Source of the DNA: Fagopyrum homotropicum
Lineage: Eukaryota; Streptophyta; Magnoliopsida; Caryophyllales; Polygonaceae
DNA length: 64,000 bases
Assembly (NCBI GenBank): GCA_033239125.1
Contig: BSWB01000003.1
Span: forward strand, 37,029,001 to 37,093,000
Direction: 5' to 3'
Shown here in pieces: positions 1-9,615 of the stretch. A model generated the notes under the pieces. That model was given only the letters and a program-made list of their open reading frames with translations, was not told the origin of the DNA and ran no database searches. Each line of letters opens with the position of its first letter. The first letter of the stretch is position 1. The translations under genes and the position numbers were made by a program.

Positions 1-817
1 AACAACAAGCATCTCAACAATAAAACTCAACAAGCATACATTCATGGCTTCCATATCAAGTAAATGAACTAAAATAGAGATGAACAAGTAGAACAAAGAA
101 AACCAAGCTGAATATGAGTTCAATAAGGACTTACAACCCTTCTAAAGAAGGTTCAATCGTTTCTTAGAAAACACTTGCAAAACGACTTCACAAATCTCAC
201 TCAAAACTATGAAAAACTAAGAAAGGTGTGTTCTTCTCTTCTTCTCCAATGGAACCTTTTCTTCTCCTCCAAGAGTTGTTCCAATCCAATCTTCCAATGA
301 GATAATATTTGTTGAGACTGTGGGAGAGAATGGAGTGATGGGGTCTGTCCCTAACAGCCTGCAGGACCACCTTATATCCTCAACAAATTTGCAAGAGTCG
401 GCCATGAAGATCGTGGGACAGCTGTCACAGCTGTCTGGGGAAAACCACGGCCTATTTCCACGGGCGTGGTTCTTCCAGTGACCGTGATTTTGGTGCTTCT
501 GCACTATATGGATCATCTAGCCACAATTTGGTGCATGACATGCACCAACAAGGTCCCATGTGTCCTCCTTAGCCCCTAGCTTGCATCCCAATGAGTCCGA
601 AGGTGTATCATCTTGAGGAACGATCATCAAATGTATTGATTAAGCTCCTAAATCTCCCAAAATACCTACAAAGCATGCAAAAGTCCGTGTAGACGTCTAT
701 CTCGACAAAATACATGAATTGAGTGCAAATCGTTACGAACTAGTGCAAACCATGCATGAATGAGCGGAAAAACTATCTAAATGAGTACCTAAACCTAAGT
801 CATAAATCGTGTTATCA
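1..817 (-). mobile_element. LTR of an Athila-like element, cut by window edge
   Basis: Read on the minus strand, this begins TGATAACACG at 817, the same kind of start as the type-2 Athila LTRs in this window. It interrupts G1 pol, which resumes at 818 with the candidate 5-bp target duplication GTACT. On the minus strand a palindrome cluster (500 to 437, including CCACGGGCGTGG, one base from the type-1 motif) lies just upstream of a TATA-like ATATAAGG near 371-378, which fits a U3 promoter. The other end and the second target duplication are outside the window. The short reading frames here match nothing and look like chance. Orientation is inferred from the TG start and the TATA placement. 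Confidence 0.6.
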
Positions 818-819
818 GT

Positions 820-1835
820 ACTAATCAAGTGGTTTTTCTTGGATTTTTGGTCAGCACAAGAGGTCTTGAGGTGGACAAAGAGAAGATAAAATCCATTCAA
901 GAATGGCCTACACCTACAACCGTTGGACATGTGCGTTCTTTCCATGGATTGACAACTTTCTATAGGCGCTTTGTGAAGGATTTCAGCACCATCGCAACAC
1001 CTAAGAAGCAAGTACCATTAGAGTGGGGAGAAGCGGAAAAGAAAGCATTCTCGGGACTAAAGAGGCGATTATCAAATACACCTCTTCTTGCACTTCCGGA
1101 TTTCATCAAACCATTTGAAGTAGAGTGTGACGCTTTCGGTATTCGTATAGGACGAGTACTCATGCAAGAAGTTAAACCTCTAGCATACTTTAGTGAAATT
1201 AAAAGGTCCATGTTTGAATTACTCTGCTTACAATAAGGAACTATATGCTTTATTTCGAGTTTTTAAAACATGACAACACTATCTTTGGCCTAATGAATTC
1301 ATCCTTAGAACTGGTCATGCATCTTTGAAGCATTTTCAAAGTCTAGATAAGTTGGACAGGAGATATGGACGTTGGATAGAGTTCATTAAGATATTTCCTT
1401 ATATTGTCAAATATAAGAATAGGAAGGATAAAGTCGTAGCGGATGCCCTTTCTAGGAGGTATACTTTGATCAAAATAATGGATTCCAAGGTCCTAGGGTT
1501 CCAATATATCAAAGATCTATACGAGGATGATGAAGACTTGGGCGACATCTACACTAGATGTAAAAATCGACCCAGTGTTAGGAAAATCGGCTGATTTTCT
1601 GACAGATTTTTTCCACAGTCGAGAGATAAGCATTACTTTTTGAAGGTTTTTGTTCCATGAGGATAAAGTTTATATTCCTAGATGTTCTCTAAAATTATTA
1701 TTAGTTGAGGAGGCTCATATGGGAGGATTAATGGGACACTTTGGAAGAGATAAGACTTATCACATGCTTCATTCTCAGTTTTATTGGCCTCACATGCTTA
1801 AAGATGTTGAACATTTGATTAAGAGGTGTCTTGTG
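820..1835 (+). pseudogene. pol: G1 pol remnant: RT end, RNase H, start of integrase
   Basis: This is a broken internal part of a Ty3/gypsy polyprotein. It starts at the end of the RT palm (VVFLGFLVSTRG), continues through the RT connection (SFHGLTTFYRRFVKDFS) and an RNase H start (VECDAFGIRIG), and after a frameshift near 1200-1240 resumes with the RNase H end ([10 protein letters not shown]). The integrase zinc domain follows (GHFGRDKTYHMLHSQFYWPHM and then the C-x2-C pair). Several stops lie between 1570 and 1670, around an AAAATC-GGCT-GATTTT palindrome at 1583-1598. The reading continues at 4329 once the solo LTR at 1836-4323 is removed. The catalytic part of RT, protease and gag are absent. 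It is Ty3/gypsy but not Athila; the exact lineage is unassigned. Confidence 0.85.
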
Positions 1836-4323
1836 TGTAATAACCGAAAATTTTAAACTCCGCTTAATACTGATTTTAACCGGATTCCGATCCGCTAACC
1901 TCTAACCTTTGAATAAAGTTAAAATGAATTTTAAATTTTTTCATTTTATGCGACCTTAGTTCACATAAAATAATAAAAGATGTAACCGGAGATATTCCGT
2001 ATCTTTAAAATAAAATAATATTTCACTTAATACGGAAAATAATTCCGTAAAAATTTTCGCAAATGCCCTACCGATCCGTATGAGTAACAGGTTTCGCTTC
2101 AGCTCATTTCCTAAAGAAATAGTGGGCCCGTTTGCAATGAGTACTGCCGGCCCAGCCCATTCTTAACCCTCTAATTAAAACCTAATTAATTATAACCTAA
2201 ATTTTACCCTAATCTAAACCTAATCTAATCCTCTCATCTACTGCCGCTACGCTTCTCCCTCTTCCTCTCTGTACGAACGACTGCCGCAGCAAACTCAACG
2301 CCGGACCAAGCCGCCACTGCGCCGCTCTTGTCGACCGCCCAACCGCCACCGAGCCACCGCGCCACCTCTGTCGATCCCGGTAAGCATCGTCTTCTTCTTC
2401 CTCTCCCGATTATCTCCTCCTCGCCCTCCTTTGTTTCGGAACTCACCAGCGAGCTTCCGGCTTCACGCAGCAGATCCGACCACCAGTGAGGGCCGTCTGA
2501 AACGCCAGCACGCCGCCTCGCTGCCTTGTTTCCTTCTGCACCAGCCGCCGCACCGCCTCTCTTCGGCCAGCAGTGACCAGCGTCGCGCCGCCCTTTTCGG
2601 CCCTGAAGTAGCCCGGAGCCACCACCAAATCCAGCCTATTTCTCTGTCGATCCTTGCAGCGTCGAACTAGCCAGCAGTCCACCGTCTTCGATCGCAGTGA
2701 CTCGCCGAGAAGTGCAGAAAGCCTTTCGAGCCGCTTACGAGCCAATCTACGGACCTACTGCAGACCGCAACACCGGTAAGGCTCCCTATGACCTATCCGC
2801 CTCTACCTTCTGCACTGGTGCTAGTGTTTGTGCTGTTGGAATTTCCGGTGTACTGTACTGCGGTGTTTTTATAATAGACGGATAGGATATAAAAGAGTTC
2901 GGAATATATATATATATATAAGCATACGGAAATAAGTGATGACGGTATAGGCTAGCTACGTTGAGCATAAAAATTTGGCATGGTTAATAAATGTATATAA
3001 ATACGTGTAATTATAAAACATATTTATGTATATATATATATATATATATGTGTAATTATATATAAAACACCCTTATAGGTAACACTTCATGAAATATATA
3101 TATATATATATATATATATATGGGAAAATAATTAAATGTATATTAATATGGGAATAAGAAAACGGTATATACATAAGTTTTTACATAGAGAGGTAACGTT
3201 TTTATACGCGGATACATATATGCGTAATGGTGGAGTAATAACCGGAAAGGAAGTAATGTTGTTTTAGGTGACGAATAGTTGAAATTAATCCTATAACCTC
3301 TAGAAACTATCCGAGAGACACTAATTGTAGAAAAGCAAGCTAAAAGGAATTAGTAGGTTTAAGAATAAACTTTGAGAATTTCTGACATTAAGGGTAAAAT
3401 GGTCTTTTACCGTAAGAGAGCTTTTTCCGTAATTCCTTCGCATGAGGTTGGACATCTGGATGAGATATTGATCCACATGCCTTATTTGACAGGCGTTTGA
3501 GTTACCACGAGTACGGATCGTTTTGAGACTTGTTAGAGTGTGATTTTACTCAGGTAAGTCCTTGCAACTTACTTAGCCAGTTTCTGGATATTAGTTGAGT
3601 GATAGTGATTGTGTGTGCTATGTGCGTGATTTTAATAATAATAACTTGCTAGGACGACCGTTATTATTATGTTTAAGGCCCAAGTGTATGTATAACGGGC
3701 CGTGACATCACTGCCCAGCTCTGACAGGAGACTCGGAGGTTCTCTATACCCAGACCAGGCAGGTACAAGGTGAGATGCATCGGATCCATTCCTGATGGTT
3801 ACACGGGGGCGGAGGCGAGGTTTGGGAATCCCTCATGTCACAAAATAAGTATCATTAGCGTGAATGAGTAACTTAACTTAAGATAATAAATGGACTTGTT
3901 TGAAAGCATGATGGGTGTTTATTCTTTTATGGGTGTGTGTGTGCTATTATGATTCTCCTAATATTTAGATAACTTGCTAATGGTTTCTCTTGTTGTGTTT
4001 TTAGATTTACCGCAGGTTAGACCAGCAGTTGAGTGATCCAGAAGTAGTGGTCAGCCGGGTCTGCGTACTCCTTAGGGTTGGGGTTGTTGGTTGTTGTGGT
4101 TTCTTTTGTTAAGACAGTTGTTGTTTTTTCCCTTGTTTAAGTACTTTAGGCTGCTAGACCGTGTTGCATTCATTACCTTAAAAATACTATTTTATGAATT
4201 TCGGTTTTCCTTATTTCTGTCTTGTTGCAAGATCATAGTAATATTGTTGTCAAACTGAGGTCGGGACCCATTGTGAGGTCTTAACCAGTAATGTCCCGAG
4301 TTCTGAGAATTCGGGGTGTTACA
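1836..4323 (+). mobile_element. Solo LTR S1 of the long-LTR family, TSD TTGTG
   Basis: The 2,488-bp block starts TGTAATAACCG and ends GGTGTTACA, giving the TG...CA ends and short inverted termini expected of an LTR. It is flanked by the exact duplication TTGTG (1831-1835 and 4324-4328). Removing the block and one TTGTG restores the integrase zinc-domain reading (RCLVCLKAKS), so the insertion is clean. There is no second LTR or internal coding sequence, so this is what remains after LTR-LTR recombination. The last ~80 bp (tcgggacccattgtgaggtc region) match those of S2 and, inverted, S3. Reading frames inside match no protein. The element's own polymerase is inferred from the G2 fragment at 22979-23857. 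Confidence 0.92.
2903..3121. repeat. (TA)n simple repeats within solo LTR S1
   Basis: Three pure TA runs lie at about 2903-2921, 3028-3049 and 3093-3121, inside the U3-like AT-rich part of S1. S2 and S3 lack them at the corresponding place, so they expanded after the copies separated. Confidence 0.9.
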
Positions 4324-4328
4324 TTGTG

Positions 4329-5441
4329 TGTCTAAAAGCGAAGTCAAGACTGAAACCAAACGTTTTGTATACTCCTTTACCTATTCCTACATCACGTTGG
4401 CTTGACATTGGTATGGATTTTGTTGTAGGATTGTCAAGGACCAAGAAGGGGAGAGACTCTATATTTGTGATTGTTGATCACTTTTCTAAAATGGCTCTTT
4501 ATATTGCTTACCATAAAACTCATTATGCATATAATGTAGCTAACTTGTTTTTCAAGGAAGTTGAAATATTGCAGGGAGTGCCAAGAACTATTGTAAGCGA
4601 TAGAGATGTTAAGTTCCTTAGTTTGTTTTGGAAGACACTTTGGGAAAAGCTAGGTACAAAGTTGTTGTTTTCAACTTCTAGTCATCCTCAAATGGATGGT
4701 CAAACGCAGGTAACCAATCGAACTTTAACTACTATATTAAGAGCTACTTTGAAGGATAATTTGAATGCATCGGAAGACGTTTTACCACATGTTGAATTTG
4801 CTTATAATCGGACCTTGTATTCATCTACTAACCTAACGTCGTTTGAGTGTTGCCTTTAGAGGAGCGAGTAGATTTTGTTGCTAGACAGCAGGTCGAGTTC
4901 ATAAGCGAGTTACATGAGAAGATGCGGTTACGGCTGGAGCAAAAAGGAATTTCCATTGCTTCCAAAGAAAATCGGAATCGCAAAGAGATGTTGTTCAAAC
5001 CCGGAGATCTAGTGTTGTTGCATCTAAGGAAGGAGCGATTTCCGGACAAGTGGAAGTCTAAGTTATCTCCAAGAGGAGATGGACCTTTTAGAGTGAAAAG
5101 GAAAGTTGGTGACAATTCTTATGTCTTGGAACTTCCAACTGATTATGTTGTAAGTCCCACCTTCAACGTTGGCAACTTAAGCCCTTACGAGTATAGAGAT
5201 GAGCATGCCGATGATTCGAGGACGAATCCTTCTCAAGAAGGGGAGTCTGATGTGGGACCATCTCCAACACAAGGACCAGTTACACGCTCAAAGGCTAAGT
5301 CATTGAAGAATAAACCAACAACACCATCACCTTCTTCGGATTTAATGGATGGAGCAATCATAAGGTCAAGAGCGAAGACGATTCAAGACGAAGTTATTAA
5401 CATACTCATGACTTGGACACTCAAGGAAACTCTCCTTATTC
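4329..5441 (+). pseudogene. pol: G1 pol remnant: integrase core and C-terminus
   Basis: This continues the G1 integrase. The catalytic core is recognisable: D in [11 protein letters not shown] in IVSDRDVKF and E-region [13 protein letters not shown], where the usual E is replaced by Q-V-T context as is common in gypsy integrases. A deletion at about 4838-4850 removes the stretch normally between TSFE and LPLEERVD and shifts the frame. The C-terminal part reads on from 4850: an integrase C-terminal GPF-R motif and a tail with GPVTRSKAKSLK. The tail is interrupted at 5442 by Athila-1a. After the candidate TSD it resumes at 22138 and stops at 22173-22175. The G2 fragment has a related tail, so the two elements share a broad lineage. 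Confidence 0.85.
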
Positions 5442-5726
5442 TGTTAGCATGAAATATTGTGATATTTTAGGCACGTTTTCTAAGTGTATTACATCCATAT
5501 TGATAGTCATTGATTAAGCATTGATGCATTTGTGAGCTAGTTTGTCTATTATGTCGATATAGAGATCTACACAAGCTTTATGTTGATTGTATGCAATTAA
5601 GAGCTATTTCCGAACGGATTGTACGAGAATGGAGTTTGATTGAGTATGTCCAAGGATTGAGGACATCTCTAGGAGCTAAGGAAGGTGCTAACTTGAAGAA
5701 TATGCACGAGGAGAGGAAGAATCACG

Positions 5727-5913
5727 GTTTTTCCCTAAACCACGCTCTAAAATACGGCCGTACTACATTCCACGTTCAAGTCCACGGCCGTGGAACCTTG
5801 GAAAGGGATGTGTGATTCATTCCAGCAACTTCTACGGCCGTGGAAAGATTGAGACAAACCGTGACAATTTCCACGCTCTAAATTACGGTCGTGGAACCCT
5901 TCCACGACCGTGA
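5727..5913 (+). promoter_or_regulatory. Type-1 palindrome array in U3
   Basis: Within 190 bp there is a perfect CCACGGCCGTGG (5782-5793), TACGGCCGTGG, TACGGTCGTGG and TACGGCCGTA variants, and half-sites AATCACGGT and ACCGTGA at the edges. The array ends about 80 bp upstream of the TATA box. The same motif recurs at four other places in the element. That it is regulatory is inferred from position only. Confidence 0.6.
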
Positions 5914-5990
5914 TCTTGGCAATCTTTTTCGCCACACTTTAAGCCACGATCTCCTACGCAATTGGGCCGGGCAAATATTTTATCTTACAC

Positions 5991-5998
5991 TATAAAAG
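5991..5998 (+). promoter_or_regulatory. TATA box of Athila-1a 5' LTR
   Basis: TATAAAAG lies about 550 bp into the LTR and 1,284 bp upstream of the gag ATG. The same box occurs in the 3' LTR at 18142-18149 and in the other type-1 LTRs. Confidence 0.8.
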
Positions 5999-6535
5999 GA
6001 CGGACAAAGAGAGATTCCGGCACCTCTGCTTAGACGCACCTTCGCTTACGCTTAGACGCACTTCCGCTTACCCTTAGATTTGCCCTAATTTCGCATTTTG
6101 GCGGAGATTGTGATTGAGAGATTTGTGCTTTGCCATTGGGATTTCCGGATTAACGGAAGATCGAAGATTCGGAAGATTGTTCGTAAGAAGATTTCGCTTC
6201 TTGCTTAGGTTTGATTTAGAAGACGGATTGACATCCCGCTCTTCGTTCTTATCTAAGATTGTGATTGTTTGCATTATTCCAAATCAATTGATGTTATTGT
6301 TCTTTATTTGTGGATTTGAGATTAGTTTGAAGTTTATTAAAGGTTTTCGGAAGTTTTCATCTTTTATTCTCTTAAATCTTGAATTTGATATCAATATGAC
6401 TGTTGTTGGCTAAAACCCTTTAACAATTCTAAGGTGAAGGGTTGATAGTTGTGGCTTAGATGATGATAGATCGATCGTAAACAGATTGGACCCTGAGAGT
6501 TAGAGAGAATCGCCGACGAACCTAATCCACGGTCT

Positions 6536-6570
6536 GTTCTTGAGCTTCCACGGCTGTGGAACTCAAGAAC
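6536..6570 (+). promoter_or_regulatory. 35-nt palindromic hairpin in R/U5
   Basis: Arms GTTCTTGAG-C-TTCCACGG and CCGTGGAA-CTCAAGAAC pair over 17 bp with one bulged base; this copy carries one C-to-T change in the core (CGGCTG). The 3' LTR copy (18686-18720) is perfect apart from the bulge. It lies in the transcribed leader. Confidence 0.65.
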
Positions 6571-7178
6571 TACCCGTAATTTTGTGTCAGTTTACGAACT
6601 TGCTTTTACTTTAATCCAAAGTTAAAGATTGACTTTAACTTAGTCTTGGTTTACCTTTTCTAGGTGGTAGTGAAGCCTCAACAACCTCTACCTCGATTGT
6701 GAGTGTCACAACCTTAATCGGTTTAGTTAGTCTTGATCCTTGGATTATAAGTTTGGGTATTTGCACGTTAATTCTTGCCTTTAGAACCTTTCTATACTGA
6801 AGCCTCAACAACCTTTATAGAGAGTGTCTTCTAGGTGAGTCATATAAGGTGTTTGGAACTTCACCGTACGATTACCTTACATTAGCATACCTTTGCAACC
6901 CTCAACTCTGTCCTTATACCTTTAGTATATCTTGAAGCGATTGCCACAGCTGGATATCTGGATCTTTAGGATTGTTATTTTCCCAATAATTTGAAAAGCT
7001 TCATACGTTTACTTGCTTGATAATCTATAATTGGATTTAACCCCCCAAATCCCTGTGTTCGATACTCTGGAATTCTTGCTCAACTATATTGATCCATACA
7101 CTGTGGGTTCGCTTGCTTGATTCTAGTTTTATAAATTTAAAGCTTATTTGCACGCACGCTAAGTGGCGAACAAGTTTT

Positions 7179-7197
7179 TGGCGCCGTTGCCGGGGAT
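7179..7197 (+). other. Primer-binding site, tRNA-Asp(GUC)
   Basis: TGGCGCCGTTGCCGGGGAT is complementary over 19 nt to the 3' end of plant tRNA-Asp, CCA included. It starts six bases after the LTR end. This is a priming site and not a tRNA gene, because no cloverleaf surrounds it. Confidence 0.95.
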
Positions 7198-7274
7198 TTG
7201 GTTAAGGCCGAATTCGGTTTACGGTTGTCAAGCTTGGGAGCTCTTCCCTTGTTATTTGATATCCTTTAAAGTGC

Positions 7275-8835
7275 ATGCGCAGGTCTAGGAACACCGAAGA
7301 CCTCTTACCTCTTGATCAAGAGCTTGAGAGGACTTTAAGGCAAAAGCGTAAGGAAAAGAAAATGACTGAAGAAAGAGAACGTGATCTCCAATCGGAGCTT
7401 GCGAAAAAGGAAGCTCAACTCCAATGGAGTGAGAAGACACGTAGAGAAGAGACGGATCGTCACCAAATGAAGGTTGATGATCTAACGGACATGATGTTCC
7501 AAATGAGGTTGGAAATAAACAACCTTAAGGAGAAAAAGAAAAGGAGGAGACCGGGAAGATCGGTTAGAGCCAACTCATCTAATGAGGATAGCGACTCCTC
7601 CATGCCACCGCTAGAGGAAATTGATCCAACGATCAATGTGAATCTATTCCATCCACGGGCAGCTGCAAATCGCCGTGAACTTCGATGCTGACGATGTACA
7701 AGGGTTTAGCTTCAATCCGCAGGTTATTACTCTTGTTCGCCAAAACCAATTTGGCGGAACAAGCGCTGAATCTCCACACCAAGACTTACAAAACATTGAG
7801 TGTATGATGGAGACAATGAGGCCGAAGAACGCGACTACCAACAACTATAAGCTCAAGCCTTTCTTCTTCTCCTTGAAGGAGAAAGCATTGTCTTGGTACC
7901 AAGCTCTTCCTAGTGGGAAACTAGACACGTGGGAAGACCTTTCCACGGAGTTCCTCACTAAGTTCTTTCCGCCATCCAAAATGGCGGAGCTAAGAGGTAA
8001 GATTAACGCATTTTCCATGAGATCCAACGAAAGTTTGTTTCAATCTTGGGAAAGGTTTCAGGATTTGCTCTTGGATTGCCCTCATCATGGCATATCCAAG
8101 CTTGCACTTTTGGAGATATACTATAAGGGGCTGGATGTGAAGACACAATTCAAGCTCCAATCCCTCTCATGTGGTACATTCATGGACATGAGGGAAGATG
8201 ACGCTTGGGACTTCATTGAGAAGCAAGCAAGGGTCATAGAGAAGTATTCTCACCGGAAAGTGGAAGGAAATCGTGTGGAGCAAGGAGCAAAGCTCACACA
8301 TGAAGCTCAAAATCAAATTTTCTCCCTCAACAATGAGATTAAAGAGTTGAAGGAAGCTATCAAGACCAACTTTCCGAAGCAACAAGGAAAAGATGTTGGC
8401 TACTTGGGCAACAACAACAATGGTGGTGAGAATACAAACCGAAACAACAACAACAACCGGAACAACAACCGGAATTGGAACAACAATAGGGGTTCAAACA
8501 ACAACAATTGGCGCTCCAATCAACAAAACTCCGGTAACTCTTATCCTTCCAATTCAAATTCACTAACTCCACCTTCCTGTTCCTCTACTCCTTTGAAAAG
8601 CCAGGGGCAAACATCTAATGGAGGAAGCACTTCGGGGAAGGAGAAGCCCGATCCCATGTTGGAGACAATTTTGGAAAAGCTTCAAGGGTTAGAAACTCAC
8701 ATCATCAAGGTTGATGATCACATAACTAAGGTTGATAAAGCCCAAAAGGTTTTTGAAAACCAATGTTTACTCATGCGGAGGAAGTTCCTAGGAATCAAGG
8801 GAAACTTCCAGATAAAACGGAGGACAACCCAAAGG
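7275..8835 (+). pseudogene. gag: Athila-1a gag (broken)
   Basis: Gag forms the cytoplasmic particle that packages the RNA. The ATG at 7275 (MRRSRN) matches the start of the other gag copies. Residues ~20-100 are charged and probably coiled coil. After 7660 a deletion of roughly 100 bp relative to Athila-1b shifts the frame, and the reading resumes at 7675 (NFDADDVQGFSF). The core Retrotrans_gag region follows (FFFSLKEKALSWYQALP; LTKFFPPSK; ERFQDLLLDCPHHGI), then an Asn-rich low-complexity linker (8400-8540). There is no zinc knuckle. A second frameshift near 8750 precedes the point where the normal junction to MAITTRSG is split by the embedded LTR piece. Confidence 0.9.
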
Positions 8836-9593
8836 TGAAGGGTTGATAGTTGTGGCTTAGATGATGATAGACGATCGTAAACAGATTGGACACTGAGAGT
8901 TAGAGAGAATCGTCGACGAACCGAATCCACGGTTTGTTCTTGAGCTTCCATGGCCGTGGAACTCAAGAACTACCCGTAATTTTGTGTCAGTTTACGAACT
9001 TGCTTTTACTTTAATCCAAAGTTAAAGATTGGCTTTAACTTAGTCTTGGTTTACCTTTTCTAGGTGGTAGTGAAGCCTCAACAACCTCTACCTCGATTGT
9101 GAGTGTCACAACCTTAATCGGTTTAGTTAGTCTTGATCCTTGGATTATAAGTTTGGGTATTTGCACGTTAATTCTTGCCTTTAGAACCTTTCTATACTGA
9201 AGCCTCAACAACCTTTATAGAGAGTGTCTTCTAGGTGAGTCATATAAGGTGTTTGGAACTTCACCGTACGAGTACCTTACATTAGCATACCTTTGCAACC
9301 CTCAACTCTGTCCTTATACCTTTAGTATATCTTGAATCGATTGCCACAGCTGGATATCTGGATCTTTAGGATTGTTGTTTTCCCAATAATTTGAAAAGCT
9401 TCATACGTTTACTTGCTTGATAATCTATAACTGGATTTAACCCCCCAAATCCCTGTGTTCGATACTCTGGAATTCTTGCTCAACTATATCGATCCGTACA
9501 CTGTGGGTTCGCTTGCTTGATTCTAGTTTTATAAATTTAAAGCTTATTTGCACGCACGCTAAGTGGCGAACAAGTTTTTGGCGCCGTTGCCGG
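8836..9593 (+). repeat. Partial LTR plus PBS embedded inside gag-pol
   Basis: This segment is nearly identical to 6432-7195, that is the downstream part of the type-1 LTR from AAGGTGAAGGG to its end plus the PBS. It sits between the last gag codons and MAITTRSG. The 14-bp GGACAACCCAAAGG is present on both sides (8822-8835 and 9594-9607), whereas Athila-1b has the corresponding junction only once. It destroys the gag-pol reading frame. Confidence 0.92.
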
Positions 9594-9615
9594 GGACAAC
9601 CCAAAGGGAAGGGTG

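Larger units (their letters stand above)
5442..7172 (+). repeat. 5' LTR of Athila-1a
   Basis: It starts TGTTAGCATG and ends GGCGAACA, followed after six bases by the PBS. U3 holds a palindrome array (5727-5913) and a TATA box at 5991. Downstream of the TATA box is a 35-nt hairpin palindrome (6536-6570). Two copies of a TGAAGCCTCAACAACCT repeat lie near 6671 and 6798. The partner LTR starts at 17593. Confidence 0.95.

Noticed and set aside
2431..2885. Open frames in solo LTR S1 (Ser/Arg/Ala-rich)
   Set aside because: Compositional open frames in a GC-rich leader-like part of the LTR, not conserved in S2 or S3.
7845..8572. Minus-strand Cys-rich frames opposite gag
   Set aside because: They are the complement of the Asn-rich (AAC)n gag linker and recur in every gag copy as shadows.
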